Below are positions 17,908-26,404 of a stretch of DNA of 64,000 nucleotides, in pieces (within the stretch, counting starts at the first letter, position 1; each line of letters starts with the position of its first letter). The stretch is from Saliniramus fredricksonii (GTDB taxonomy: Bacteria; Pseudomonadota; Alphaproteobacteria; Rhizobiales; Beijerinckiaceae). The notes beneath the pieces were generated by a model. That model searched no databases, was not told the DNA's origin, and worked only from the letters and a program-made list of their open reading frames with translations. The stretch lies in assembly GCF_900094735.1 (NCBI RefSeq), contig NZ_FMBM01000002.1:124001-188000 (forward strand), given 5' to 3'. The translations under genes and the position numbers were made by a program.

Positions 17908-18285
17908 ATGATTGGTTTTTTGGCAGATATCGCTGGCGGTGCCTTTAACGGTGCATTGGGTTCAATTACTGAGAATCTTCCGGGTGGGGATTTTATACAG
18001 AATGCGGTTGGGAATCTCACCGGGCAAAATGGTCCTCCGGGTCTCTCCGTTGAGGAGCAGATGGAACTTTCTGGGCAAGATACTGCTGATCAATTGGGTC
18101 TTTTAGCTCACGATACGGGTAACAGTGTGACTACATCAGTAGCCGGTGATGCAGCTGATGATATCATTACTGACACGAGGACCGAGATTGAGCGAGGAAA
18201 CACCGTTAGGGATACTATTGATGAGACTACTCAGGCCATGGCCGAGGGAGATAAAGAATTTTTCGCATCATTGTTCGGTGCATAA
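17908..18285 (+). CDS. Small acidic protein divergent from the type III module, unknown
   Basis: A 125-residue protein I do not recognise. It has a Gly-rich amphipathic N-terminus (GFLADIAGGAFNGALGSITE), a Gly/Asn-rich middle, and an acidic helical C-terminal half (DDIITDTRTEIERGNTVRD) ending in FFASLFGA. There is no signal peptide. The ribosome site AAGGAG is strong. The gene is much more AT-rich than its neighbours and starts the plus-strand run that faces the sctC-like gene across an AT-rich promoter region. A hairpin directly after it would give it higher transcript levels than the next gene. Size, position and lack of Sec signal would fit a type III-secreted subunit, but no needle, rod or translocator motif is seen. 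Confidence 0.65.
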   Translation: MIGFLADIAGGAFNGALGSITENLPGGDFIQNAVGNLTGQNGPPGLSVEEQMELSGQDTADQLGLLAHDTGNSVTTSVAGDAADDIITDTRTEIERGNTVRDTIDETTQAMAEGDKEFFASLFGA

Positions 18286-18298
18286 CCATTAAAACTGT

Positions 18299-18326
18299 GT
18301 GTGCGGGCAGTTTATTGCCCGCACAC
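18299..18326 (+). terminator. Perfect 11-bp hairpin between two small genes
   Basis: GTGTGCGGGCA (18299-18309) pairs with TGCCCGCACAC (18316-18326) around a 6-base loop, followed by a short T-containing run. It lies between the stop at 18285 and the next start at 18353. It reads as a terminator or attenuator, or a stabilising 3' stem for the first transcript. Confidence 0.7.
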
Positions 18327-18352
18327 TTATTGTAGATCCTAGGAGAGTAAAA

Positions 18353-18619
18353 ATGTCCAGTTTCGACATCCGATCGCGAATAGAAAGGGCGAACGAACGA
18401 GCTGATGAATTACGGAAGGCGATTATTAATTCTGCAGAATATTCAACTGCGTTCAGTTTATATGCGGGAGCGATAGAAAACCTTGTAGATAAATCTCAAC
18501 AGCAAACCGCCCTTCAACGTACTTATGGTCAGACGAATCACACAATCATACAAGGGCAAATCGACCAATACGCAGAGAAATACGACCAGATTGAAAGCTG
18601 GATGCGCCACTACGGCTGA
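18353..18619 (+). CDS. Small helical protein, unknown
   Basis: An 88-residue protein with a good AGGAGA ribosome site. It is predicted all-helical: RSRIERANERADELRKAI, then a middle helix, then IIQGQIDQYAEKYDQIESWM. It is polar, without signal peptide or Cys. Size and helical hairpin pattern are compatible with a type III needle or inner-rod type subunit, but I cannot match the family signatures, so this is only a possibility suggested by the neighbouring sctC-like/sctD/sctV genes. The DNA is AT-rich, like the gene before it. 140 non-coding bases follow. Confidence 0.65.
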   Translation: MSSFDIRSRIERANERADELRKAIINSAEYSTAFSLYAGAIENLVDKSQQQTALQRTYGQTNHTIIQGQIDQYAEKYDQIESWMRHYG

Positions 18620-18760
18620 CGCCTCACCTCCTACCACCCCAGCCCATTAACCCTATCCTCACACCCAACCCCCGATCCATTAATCCTTCATTGACTCTCT
18701 GCCCCATCGCCGCAACCATGCATCGCAGGTTCACAAGTGACGCATGCAGGGGAAAGCGAC

Positions 18761-19030
18761 ATGGCGGAGGGAATCGGTAATACGTCCTCGGTGACGACCG
18801 ACACCACGTCGGCAATGCTGGAACAATTGTCCAGCGTCGTCGCGCAGAATCAGGCCTTCCAGTCGGCCATGCGTACGGCGGACAATATCAACACCCAGGA
18901 ATCGATGAAGACCAGCCTCACGATCAATGCCAATACCGGGCAGCGCAAGGGGCTCGATACCTCCGTCGAAGCGCAGAACCAGGATTTCGCCAAGCGTCCG
19001 CAGGGCATCCAGATGCTCTATCGCCAGTAG
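18761..19030 (+). CDS. Small Thr/Ser/Gln-rich protein, unknown
   Basis: An 89-residue protein with a GGGGAAAG ribosome site just upstream of the ATG. It is rich in Thr, Ser, Asn and Gln and has no signal peptide (MAEGIGNTSSVTTDTTSAML at the start; ending in GIQMLYRQ). The middle (LSSVVAQNQAFQSAM) is helical. Base composition is back to that of the chromosome. It stands 23 bases before the next small gene and probably shares a transcript with it. A role as a secreted or rod component of the nearby type III module is speculative. Confidence 0.65.
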   Translation: MAEGIGNTSSVTTDTTSAMLEQLSSVVAQNQAFQSAMRTADNINTQESMKTSLTINANTGQRKGLDTSVEAQNQDFAKRPQGIQMLYRQ

Positions 19031-19053
19031 GCGCAACCAGCGGGTGATCTCTC

Positions 19054-19509
19054 ATGTCGGGTGGTGTGCTCTCTTCCGGATCCTTCGCAGGCGCGAACCC
19101 GAGCTATCTGGCTGAACTCCGGACGCGTCCGGTCCACGGGCCGCCTGAACCGACGAGGCCGGCCCCGGGAGCCCCGTCGCAACCCGCCACACCCGCCCCG
19201 GCACCGGGGACGGGTTCTTCCGCGTCCGGCCCTTCCGCTGCTGATGAAACGCGCGCGCAGGTCGCGCGCGACCGTGCCGTCTTCCGCGAGGCGATGGGCC
19301 TCGCCGTCCAGGATTTCGGCTTCAGGGAAGCCCTGCCCACAGCCGCCGAATCCCCCTCCCGCGCGGTCGCGCGAAAGCTCCCCGGCTCTCCCGAGAATCC
19401 CAACGCGGTGATGAAGGAAGTGCGCGCCGATATGGAAGCCTGGGAAGAACGCCGCGAAGCCAACCGCAAACTCATGCAGCAGCTCGACGCGATGGTCTAT
19501 CGCAGCTGA
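19054..19509 (+). CDS. Proline-rich small protein with helical C-terminus, unknown
   Basis: A 151-residue protein. The first 60 residues are Pro/Ala/Gly/Ser-rich and probably disordered (TRPAPGAPSQPATPAPAPGT); the C-terminal half is charged and helical (DETRAQVARDRAVFREAM; VMKEVRADMEAWEERREANR). No signal peptide is seen. The disordered N-terminus followed by helices resembles the layout of many type III substrates, but no family is recognised. It ends 5 bases before the convergent yciB stop and closes the plus-strand run. Confidence 0.65.
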   Translation: MSGGVLSSGSFAGANPSYLAELRTRPVHGPPEPTRPAPGAPSQPATPAPAPGTGSSASGPSAADETRAQVARDRAVFREAMGLAVQDFGFREALPTAAESPSRAVARKLPGSPENPNAVMKEVRADMEAWEERREANRKLMQQLDAMVYRS

Positions 19510-19513
19510 GGCT

Positions 19514-20182
19514 TCAGGGTGAAGCGTCGTTGCGCGAGGGCGGTGCGGGAGGTGCTGCGGGCTGATCAGGTGCCGCGTCATCCGAAGCCGCGTCCCCGCC
19601 CGCGCCGTCCTCCGGCAATTCGTGGCGCATCAAGAGCGGCGTCTGCGCCAGCGCGAAGATGATGGTGATCGGCATGATGCCGAAGACCTTGAAGCTCACC
19701 CAGAAATCCGTCGTCTGCGTGCGCCAGACCACCTCGTTGATCGCGGCGAGGAAAAAGAAGAACAGCCCCCAGCGGAAGGTGAGCTTGTTCCAGCCCTCAT
19801 CGGTCAGCTTGAAGACCGAATCGAGCACCACCGTCAGAAGCGGCTTGCCGAAATACAGCCCGACCAGCAGCACGATCCCGAACAGGGTATTCACGATGGT
19901 GGGTTTGAGCTTGATGAAGAGCTCGTCCTGCAAGAGCAGCGTCAGCCCGCCGAACACGACGACAACCACGGCGGATACCAGTGGCATCACGGGTAATTTG
20001 CGCACCAGCGCGTAATGAATGGCGAGCGCGATCACGGTTGCCACGGTGAACAAAGCCGTCGCGGCGAAGATATCGCCGCGCTGGTTGACGAAGAAGAAGA
20101 TGACGAGCGGCCCCATCTCGAGCGCGAGCTTGAGCAGCGGGTTCAGCGGGGCCGGATGGGCCGGGTCTTCGGTGCGGATCAT
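19514..20182 (-). CDS. yciB: Inner-membrane septation protein YciB/IspZ family
   Basis: A 222-residue protein with about five membrane helices. The family is recognisable from [20 protein letters not shown] near the start, the [20 protein letters not shown] helix, [20 protein letters not shown], and [20 protein letters not shown] with [17 protein letters not shown]. YciB proteins help keep envelope integrity and septation in enterobacteria. The C-terminal 30 residues are acidic and Ala/Pro-rich, beyond the family core. The start at 20182 was chosen because the upstream extension is Arg/Pro-rich and not conserved-looking. Confidence 0.92.
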   Translation of the reverse strand: MIRTEDPAHPAPLNPLLKLALEMGPLVIFFFVNQRGDIFAATALFTVATVIALAIHYALVRKLPVMPLVSAVVVVVFGGLTLLLQDELFIKLKPTIVNTLFGIVLLVGLYFGKPLLTVVLDSVFKLTDEGWNKLTFRWGLFFFFLAAINEVVWRTQTTDFWVSFKVFGIMPITIIFALAQTPLLMRHELPEDGAGGDAASDDAAPDQPAAPPAPPSRNDASP

Positions 20183-20265
20183 GCGCGCATCTCTAGCCCG
20201 TCCGGGCGCGCGAGGGAAGGGGCGCGCAGGCATGCGTGATCACGGCTGCGCGATGCGACCGGGTT

Positions 20266-20535
20266 TCAGCCGGATGCCTCCGCCTCGGCGTCTTCGTCCG
20301 GCTTGCGACGCAGGCTTTCCGGCGCCGGGTCGGTGATCAGATCCGCTGCGGTCACGCCCAGCGCGCCGGCGAGCTTCTCGATCAGATCGACGGAAGGGTT
20401 GCGCAGGCCGCGCTCGATCCCCGACACATAGGTGCGATCGACGCCGGACTCGCCGGCAAGCACCTCCTGCGACAGCTTCAGGCGATTGCGGGCGAGCCGA
20501 AGGTTGCGACCGAGGATCTGTCTGAGGCGGCTCAT
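20266..20535 (-). CDS. XRE-family helix-turn-helix regulator
   Basis: An 89-residue DNA-binding protein: GRNLRLARNRLKLSQEVLAG, then GVDRTYVSGIERGLRNPSVD is a classic XRE helix-turn-helix, followed by LIEKLAGALGVTAADLI. There is no added sensor domain. The ATG at 20535 is preferred to a TTG ten codons upstream. A 9-bp inverted repeat (20569-20614) in the divergent gap is its likely operator, so it may control itself and the small gene opposite. Confidence 0.88.
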   Translation of the reverse strand: MSRLRQILGRNLRLARNRLKLSQEVLAGESGVDRTYVSGIERGLRNPSVDLIEKLAGALGVTAADLITDPAPESLRRKPDEDAEAEASG

Positions 20536-20568
20536 GCCCGATGCAAGCGCCAGTTTGTCGACCAAAGG

Positions 20569-20614
20569 TCTACAGATTCAACGTCACATTTCGCTTGTTG
20601 CGATGATCTGTAGA
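20569..20614. promoter_or_regulatory. Inverted-repeat operator candidate for the XRE regulator
   Basis: TCTACAGAT (20569-20577) and ATCTGTAGA (20606-20614) form a perfect 9-bp inverted repeat with 28 bases between. Each arm could bind one regulator dimer half. The right arm touches a possible -10 (TATAGT, 20616-20621) of the plus-strand small gene. Confidence 0.55.
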
Positions 20615-20629
20615 TTATAGTCATCACGA

Positions 20630-20905
20630 ATGAGCGATCCCTGCCTGATTCCCGTTGTGGCGGCACTGTTTCTTGGTGCAATTCTGCCGGGTGCCGCGCT
20701 GCTTATCATGAGTAGTGCCCTCAAGCGCAGATTGCAACGCTGTGATCCTGCGCGTATCGAGATACTCGCCGGGCGCTACCGCGCGCGTTTCGGTTCGCGC
20801 GCCGTGCAGGTCGTGCGCGAGCAGATCCAGGGCGCGCGTCTATGCGAGGATGCGCGCAGCGTCCGGCTGCTGCAGGCCATCAAGGCGCGCCTCGAGACGG
20901 GTTGA
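20630..20905 (+). CDS. Small single-span protein of unknown function
   Basis: A 91-residue protein. Residues about 7-28 are a membrane segment (IPVVAALFLGAILPGAALLI), the rest is basic and helical (RYRARFGSRAVQVVREQI). It is divergent from the XRE regulator gene and shares the inverted-repeat region with it. The probable -10 at 20616-20621 puts the transcript start close to the ATG, so it may be leaderless; no ribosome site is evident. Not recognised. Confidence 0.6.
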   Translation: MSDPCLIPVVAALFLGAILPGAALLIMSSALKRRLQRCDPARIEILAGRYRARFGSRAVQVVREQIQGARLCEDARSVRLLQAIKARLETG

Positions 20906-21028
20906 ACCCGCCCTCGATCGGCGCGGCTTCATGCATGCGTGGATTTCTCCGCAGCGCCCGGGCGGTTTGCCCCGTGGACCGCCGCGCCCGTCATGGCGAT
21001 GATGGGACGCGCGCAACAGGAGCCGACC

Positions 21029-22291
21029 ATGACACAGCCATCCGGCATACCCCACGATCTCAACCTGACCGAGGCACGCCCCACCTTCGTGACGCATCTC
21101 GAATGCGCCATGACCGGGGAGATCTATGAAGCGGATACGCCGCACAATCTCTCGCGCGTCGGCCGCCCGCTTCTGGTGCGCTACGATCTCGACGGCGTGC
21201 GCAAGGCGCTCGACAAGGCTGCGCTCACTGCTCGCCCGCAGGATCTGTGGCGGTATCGCGAATTGCTGCCCGTGCGCCGAACCGAGGACATTGTCAGTCT
21301 CGGCGAGAATGCCACGCCGCTGATCCCGCTGCCGCGTCTGTCCGAGAAGCTCGGCAGCGGCGAGATTCTGGTCAAGGAGGAGGGCCGCCTGCCGACCGGT
21401 TCGTTCAAGGCACGCGGCCTCGTCATGGCCGTCTCCATGGCGAAAGCCTTCGGCATCCGCCATATCGCCATGCCCACGAACGGCAATGCCGGCGCCGCCC
21501 TCTCGGCCTATGCGACGCGCGCGGGCATTCGCACCACGGTTTTCTGCCCGGAGGATACGCCGGAGGTGAACATTTCCGAGATCGCGATCCAGGGTTCGGA
21601 CGTCTACCGCGTCAACGGGCTGATCGACGATTGCGGCAAGATCGTCGGCCAGGGCAAGGAGGAAGCCGGCTGGTTCGACTTCTCCACGCTGAAGGAGCCC
21701 TACCGGATCGAGGGCAAGAAGACGATGGGGCTGGAACTTGCCGAGCAGCTCGGCTGGGAGGTCCCCGATGCGATCTTCTATCCCACCGGCGGCGGCACCG
21801 GCCTGATCGGCATGTGGAAGGCCTTCGACGAGTTGGAGAAGATCGGCTTCATCGGCTCGAAGCGCCCGCGCATGATCGCGGTTCAGGCCGAGGGCTGCGC
21901 ACCGATCGTCAGGGCCTATGAGGCGGGCGAGGAACACGCGCCGCGCTGGGAGGATGCGCAGACCATCGCCTGGGGCGTGCGCGTGCCGCAGGCCGTCGGC
22001 GATTTCCTGATCCTGCGCGCGGTGCGCGAGAGCAACGGCTATGCCATGGCGGTCTCGGACCGGGAGATCACGCAAGGCCTTGCGGAAGTGGCGCAGACGG
22101 AGGGGCTGCTGCTCTGCCCGGAAGGCGCTGCGACCTGGGCGGCTTACAAGCGTTCGCTCGCGGAAGGGCGGATCGGCAAGCACGAGCGGGTGATGCTGTT
22201 CAACTGCGCCACCGGGCTGAAATACCCGCTGCCGCGCGCCGAGCAGAGCCTCGACCGGCATCAGCCGATCGATTACGCGCGCTTCGGTTGA
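21029..22291 (+). CDS. thrC: Threonine synthase
   Basis: PLP enzyme that converts O-phosphohomoserine to threonine. The 420-residue protein fits the threonine-synthase-like branch: N-terminal THLECAMTGEIYEADTPHNL (a Cys-containing lead-in), ENATPLIPLPRLSEKLG, PLP lysine in LPTGSFKARGLVMAVSMAK, the GNAGAALSAYATRAG phosphate loop neighbour and YPTGGGTGLIGMWKAF. The start at 21029 follows AGGAG. Convergent with alaS, sharing a hairpin between them. A related PLP lyase with other substrate cannot be fully excluded. Confidence 0.88.
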   Translation: MTQPSGIPHDLNLTEARPTFVTHLECAMTGEIYEADTPHNLSRVGRPLLVRYDLDGVRKALDKAALTARPQDLWRYRELLPVRRTEDIVSLGENATPLIPLPRLSEKLGSGEILVKEEGRLPTGSFKARGLVMAVSMAKAFGIRHIAMPTNGNAGAALSAYATRAGIRTTVFCPEDTPEVNISEIAIQGSDVYRVNGLIDDCGKIVGQGKEEAGWFDFSTLKEPYRIEGKKTMGLELAEQLGWEVPDAIFYPTGGGTGLIGMWKAFDELEKIGFIGSKRPRMIAVQAEGCAPIVRAYEAGEEHAPRWEDAQTIAWGVRVPQAVGDFLILRAVRESNGYAMAVSDREITQGLAEVAQTEGLLLCPEGAATWAAYKRSLAEGRIGKHERVMLFNCATGLKYPLPRAEQSLDRHQPIDYARFG

Positions 22292-22293
22292 GA

Positions 22294-22339
22294 GCATCAT
22301 TCCGTCAGGTGGATACCGGCTGACGGATAAAAATGATGC
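22294..22339. terminator. Two-way hairpin between convergent thrC and alaS
   Basis: GCATCATT-CCGTCAG on the left pairs with CTGACGG and, after a short bulge, AATGATGC on the right. The stem lies 2 bases past the thrC stop and 24 before the alaS stop, so it can end both transcripts. Confidence 0.7.
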
Positions 22340-22362
22340 GCCAGGGAATAACTCAGAGCGGA

Positions 22363-25035
22363 TCAGCTCTCCAGAGCCGACGCCACCGCCTCGATTGCCG
22401 CATCGGCCTTCGCCCCGTCCGGCCCGCCGGCCTGGGCCATGTCGGGACGTCCGCCGCCGCCCTTGCCGCCGAGTGCGGCGGAGCCCGCACGCACCAGCGT
22501 GACCGCATCGAAGCGCTCGGTCAGATCTTTGGTGACGCCCACGACGATGCCGGCCTTGCCGTCATCAGATACGCCGACAATGGCGACGATGCCCGAGCCG
22601 ATCTTGCGCTTGGCGTCGTCGGCGAGGCTCTTGAGATCCTTCATCTCGACGCCGGTGACGCTGCGACCGAGGAATTTCACGCCGGCGACGTCGCGCACGG
22701 CCTCCGCCGCGCCGTCACCACCGCCGCCGCCAAGCGCGAGCTTCCTGCGCGCTTCCGCGAGATCGCGTTCGAGCTTGCGGCGCTCTTCGAGCAGGGAGGC
22801 GAGCCGGGTCGGGGCATCCTCGACGCTGGTCTTGAGCAGGCCCGCGATCGTGCGCAGATTGCGGCTCTCGCGGGTGAGGTGATCGCGCGCGGCATCACCG
22901 GTCAGCGCCTCGATCCGCCGCACGCCGGCGGAGACCGCCCCTTCCGCCACGATCGAGACGAGGCCGATATCGCCGGTGCGCCGGGCATGGGTGCCGCCGC
23001 ACAATTCGATGGAGAACGGCTTTGCCGCGCCTTCCGGGGCAAACTCTTCCGGATAGCTGCCCATGGAGACGACGCGCACCTCGTCACCGTATTTCTCGCC
23101 GAACAGGGCGCGCGCACCGGATTCGATCGCCTCGTCCACCGCCATCAGCTTGGTGGTAACCGGGGCGTTCTGGAGCACCAGCGCATTGGTCAGGCGCTCC
23201 ACCTGCGCCAGCTCTTCATCGCTCATCGGCTTGGGATGACTGATATCGAAGCGCAGCCGCTCGGGTGCGACCAGCGAACCTTTCTGGGCAACGTGATCGC
23301 CGAGCACGAGCCGCAGGGCCTCGTGCAGCAGATGCGTCGCGGAATGGTTGGCGCGGATGGCGGCGCGACGGGCGTGATCGACTGTGAGCTCGACCGGCTG
23401 GCCGCTGCGCAGGCTGCCTTCCTCCACGGTGACGTGATGCACGAAGAGATCGCCGAGTTTTTTCTCCGTCTGCGTCACGCGGGCGCGAATGCCCGGTGCC
23501 GCGATCGTGCCGGTATCGCCGACCTGGCCGCCGGATTCGCCGTAGAACGGGGTCTGGTTCAGCACCACGAGACCGCTTTCGCCCGAGGCCAGCGCATCGA
23601 CCTCCTCGCCCTGGCGCAACAGTGCGCGCACGACGCCTTCCGCCTTCTCGGTATCGTAGCCGAGGAAATCGGTGGCGCCGACGCGCTCGCGCACGCCGAA
23701 CCAGACCGTCTCCGTCGCGGCCTCGCCGGAGCCAGCCCAGGCGGCGCGGGCGCGCTCGCGCTGGGCTTCCATCGCCGCCTCGAAGCCGGCGAGATCGACC
23801 GCCACCCCGCGATTGCGCAGGGCGTCCTGAGTCAGATCAAGGGGGAAGCCGTAGGTGTCGTAGAGCGTGAAGGCGGTCTCGCCGGGGAGCTGGTCGCCGC
23901 TGCCGAGCCCCTGCGCGGCTTCTTCCAGCAGGCCGAGCCCGCGCTCCAGCGTCTTGCGAAAACGGCGTTCTTCAAGCAGCAGCGTCTCCTCGATCAGGCC
24001 TTCGGCGCGCACCAGTTCGGGGAAGGCCTGGCCCATCTCGCGCACGAGGGCGGGGACGAGGCGGTGCATCAGCGGATCGCGTGAGCCGAGCAGCTGGGCA
24101 TGGCGCATGGCGCGGCGCATGATCCGGCGCAGCACGTAGCCGCGTCCCTCGTTCGAGGGCAGCACCCCGTCAGCAACGAGGAAGGAGCAGGCGCGCAGAT
24201 GGTCGGCGATGACACGGTGCGAGGCCGATTGCGGGCCATCCGCATCGACATTGGTGAAATTCTCCACCTGCCCGATCAGGGCGCGCATCATGTCGGTGGC
24301 GTAATTGTCGTGCGTGCCCTGGATCACGGCGGAGATGCGCTCGAGCCCCATTCCGGTATCGATCGAGGGCGAGGGCAGGGCGATCTGCTCGCCGCTCTCG
24401 AGCTGCTCGAACTGCATGAAGACGAGGTTCCAGATCTCGATGAAGCGATCGCCATCCTCGTCGGGCGAGCCGGGCGGGCCGCCGGGGATGTGATCGCCGT
24501 GATCGTAGAAGATCTCCGAGCAGGGGCCGCAGGGGCCGGTATCGCCCATGCGCCAGAAATTGTCGTCGGAAGCAATGCGGATGATCTTCGATTCGGGCAG
24601 GCCGGCAACCTTCTTCCACAGATCGACAGCTTCATCATCATCGGCATAGACGGTGACGAGGAGCTTTTCGGCAGGCAGGCCGAATTCCTTCGTCACGAGG
24701 TTCCAGGCAAGCTCGATGGCGAGTGGCTTGAAATAATCGCCGAAGGAGAAATTTCCCAGCATTTCGAAGAATGTATGGTGGCGCGCGGTATAGCCGACAT
24801 TGTCGAGATCATTATGTTTGCCGCCGGCGCGCACGCATTTCTGCGAGCTCACAGCGCGCGAATAGGGCCGGTGCTCGACGCCGGTGAAGACGTTCTTGAA
24901 CTGCACCATCCCCGCCGCCGTAAACATCAGTGTCGGATCGTTGCGTGGCACGAGCGGACTCGACGCTACGATCTCGTGACCATGTTTGGCGAAATAGTTC
25001 AGGAAGGCTGACCGGATTTCGTTGACGCCGCTCAT
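22363..25035 (-). CDS. alaS: Alanyl-tRNA synthetase
   Basis: Charges tRNA-Ala. The 890-residue protein has the class II core at the N-terminus ([20 protein letters not shown], the [20 protein letters not shown] motif, [11 protein letters not shown]), the editing domain with [13 protein letters not shown] and [15 protein letters not shown] (zinc-binding His/Cys set), and a C-terminal helical/DHHA1-like domain ending in [13 protein letters not shown]. Full length, no frameshift. It lies between thrC and the peptide-oxygenase pair. The usual neighbour recA is not present. Confidence 0.98.
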   Translation of the reverse strand: MSGVNEIRSAFLNYFAKHGHEIVASSPLVPRNDPTLMFTAAGMVQFKNVFTGVEHRPYSRAVSSQKCVRAGGKHNDLDNVGYTARHHTFFEMLGNFSFGDYFKPLAIELAWNLVTKEFGLPAEKLLVTVYADDDEAVDLWKKVAGLPESKIIRIASDDNFWRMGDTGPCGPCSEIFYDHGDHIPGGPPGSPDEDGDRFIEIWNLVFMQFEQLESGEQIALPSPSIDTGMGLERISAVIQGTHDNYATDMMRALIGQVENFTNVDADGPQSASHRVIADHLRACSFLVADGVLPSNEGRGYVLRRIMRRAMRHAQLLGSRDPLMHRLVPALVREMGQAFPELVRAEGLIEETLLLEERRFRKTLERGLGLLEEAAQGLGSGDQLPGETAFTLYDTYGFPLDLTQDALRNRGVAVDLAGFEAAMEAQRERARAAWAGSGEAATETVWFGVRERVGATDFLGYDTEKAEGVVRALLRQGEEVDALASGESGLVVLNQTPFYGESGGQVGDTGTIAAPGIRARVTQTEKKLGDLFVHHVTVEEGSLRSGQPVELTVDHARRAAIRANHSATHLLHEALRLVLGDHVAQKGSLVAPERLRFDISHPKPMSDEELAQVERLTNALVLQNAPVTTKLMAVDEAIESGARALFGEKYGDEVRVVSMGSYPEEFAPEGAAKPFSIELCGGTHARRTGDIGLVSIVAEGAVSAGVRRIEALTGDAARDHLTRESRNLRTIAGLLKTSVEDAPTRLASLLEERRKLERDLAEARRKLALGGGGGDGAAEAVRDVAGVKFLGRSVTGVEMKDLKSLADDAKRKIGSGIVAIVGVSDDGKAGIVVGVTKDLTERFDAVTLVRAGSAALGGKGGGGRPDMAQAGGPDGAKADAAIEAVASALES

Positions 25036-25208
25036 GTACTGCTCTGTTCGTATACGTGGTGGCCAGGCGGGGAGCCCAAGCTCGTTCCGACGGTTCTAAG
25101 GGCACCGCAGCGCATTGTCGAGAGTGCTGAACACATGCAACAGCAAAGGCCTCGCGCTGTCTCGTCCGAACACATGAAGCGCGGGTTTGCACAGTGATGT
25201 ACGCGGTA

Positions 25209-26147
25209 TCAGAAGCTGTCCTCTGGCAATCCGATGCCGTGGTTCGAAAACGACCGCAGCATGAGACGGGTCGTTCCTTCGAACACGCGCTGGTCCTTGA
25301 ATATGTCGCGCGAGTGAAAACCCAGATCGTTGCGAAAGAGGATCATCCGTCCGACGGCCTGCGGTACGAACTTGCGCTGAGCTCGCGTTTCGATCGAGGT
25401 GCGGATATCTGAGACCAAGCCGTTCTCGTCGTCCAGAATTTCCCCGTTGAGAAACAGATGAATATCGTCGCCATTCTTCCAGATCACGGGAATCTCACGG
25501 AAATAGTCCAGCGCGGACACGTTCTCAAGGGTGCTCTCGTAGATGATGGGTGTAGGGCGGTAACGGAACCGACGCTGTTCACCCCGAGCGGCAAAGGTCT
25601 GACAATCTGGCCAGGAACGTTTGTCTGCCCAATAAAAATTCCCCGGGCTGTCGTATCCAATAAATAGATTAATCAGGGATACATAGCGAGGTATGATAAA
25701 GCTTCCATTTTGAAAAAATCCATCATTATGGAATCCGAGTTTTATTTCTGGTGAGTAAAATTTGGCACCTGCATCACGTAATCCATTAAGTATTTTATTC
25801 GTACTTTTGTAAGCGGTAAAAGGAAGATTGTTTCTAAAATCAATCGCGGGAGAAAAAATATTTCGATTAATTGTTTCAAATATAAAAGCTAAGCTGAGTG
25901 TGCGTGTCTTCATGTCTATCGTTGCTTCGGGAAGCTGGATATCAACGCAAACCATGCCTGGCCCGTCATTGTCGTCCAGGCTTGCAAGCAGTGTGTCGTC
26001 TGCGAGGTAATCCAGCACCGCTCGACCGGCATCACTGTCGCCGGCGATGCCTAGATCGGATAATGAGCCGATGCCGGAGCGTGCAATATGCGCTGAAACG
26101 ATCGAAGTAATCCCGGGATCGATGCGCAATATCGGAGTTTTATCCAT
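25209..26147 (-). CDS. Fe(II)/2-oxoglutarate-dependent oxygenase, VioC/AsnO-like
   Basis: A 312-residue protein of the clavaminate synthase / TauD fold. The metal facial triad can be placed at His140-x-Asp142 (KLGFHNDGFF) and His278 (FRNDLGFHSRDIF), with Arg294 or Arg298 as the 2-oxoglutarate ligand. The order FH-x-D...PRYVSLINLF...H matches amino-acid beta-hydroxylases such as VioC and AsnO, which modify free or carrier-bound Arg/Asn. The substrate here is unknown; a 40-residue acidic peptide gene sits 56 bases upstream on the same strand and is the obvious candidate. DNA at 25660-25910 is AT-rich, suggesting acquisition. Confidence 0.75.
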   Translation of the reverse strand: MDKTPILRIDPGITSIVSAHIARSGIGSLSDLGIAGDSDAGRAVLDYLADDTLLASLDDNDGPGMVCVDIQLPEATIDMKTRTLSLAFIFETINRNIFSPAIDFRNNLPFTAYKSTNKILNGLRDAGAKFYSPEIKLGFHNDGFFQNGSFIIPRYVSLINLFIGYDSPGNFYWADKRSWPDCQTFAARGEQRRFRYRPTPIIYESTLENVSALDYFREIPVIWKNGDDIHLFLNGEILDDENGLVSDIRTSIETRAQRKFVPQAVGRMILFRNDLGFHSRDIFKDQRVFEGTTRLMLRSFSNHGIGLPEDSF

Positions 26148-26171
26148 AAATGCTTCTCAGTCGAGCGGAAA

Positions 26172-26196
26172 GCGGGCCCAAATCATTTCGGCCCGC
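26172..26196 (-). terminator. Hairpin between the peptide gene and the oxygenase gene
   Basis: Perfect 7-bp stem GCGGGCC (26172-26178) / GGCCCGC (26190-26196) with an 11-base loop, in the 56-base gap between the two genes. No T-run follows, so partial read-through or transcript stabilisation is more likely than full stop. It would leave the peptide message in excess over the enzyme. Confidence 0.55.
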
Positions 26197-26203
26197 CTAT
26201 GTA

Positions 26204-26326
26204 TCAACCTTGCTGGCTTTCATCTGCTACGTCGCTGCACTCCGGTGAGGTAAGGCAGGGATCGACATCCCCCAAGAGCTCGTCGAGCGCGTCCTGGACC
26301 TCTTGCATCTCGGTCTCGTCAGACAT
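26204..26326 (-). CDS. Short acidic peptide, candidate substrate of the adjacent oxygenase
   Basis: A 40-residue peptide. The first half is an acidic helix (ETEMQEVQDALDELLGD), resembling a RiPP leader; the second half has two Cys in DPCLTSPECSD and then Asp/Ser/Gln residues. The ATG follows a GGGAGAA ribosome site at a good distance, and a TTGACT-17-TACAAT promoter lies about 50 bases upstream. A longer frame exists upstream but would start before that promoter. The peptide is followed by a hairpin and the 2-oxoglutarate oxygenase. I infer a leader-core precursor whose Asp, Asn-like or other side chain is hydroxylated; no known precursor family is recognised. Confidence 0.6.
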   Translation of the reverse strand: MSDETEMQEVQDALDELLGDVDPCLTSPECSDVADESQQG

Positions 26327-26375
26327 TTTCGGATTCTCCCGTAGCGGGGCTGACCGCCAGCCCAGAGTATCAAAG

Positions 26376-26404
26376 ATTGTAGTTGGTCGCAGGTCTCTAG
26401 TCAA
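26376..26404 (-). promoter_or_regulatory. Strong sigma-70-type promoter of the peptide-oxygenase pair
   Basis: On the minus strand, TTGACT (26399-26404), a 17-base spacer, and TACAAT (26376-26381), each one base from consensus. The predicted start is near 26368, giving a leader of about 40 bases before the peptide ATG. Confidence 0.65.
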
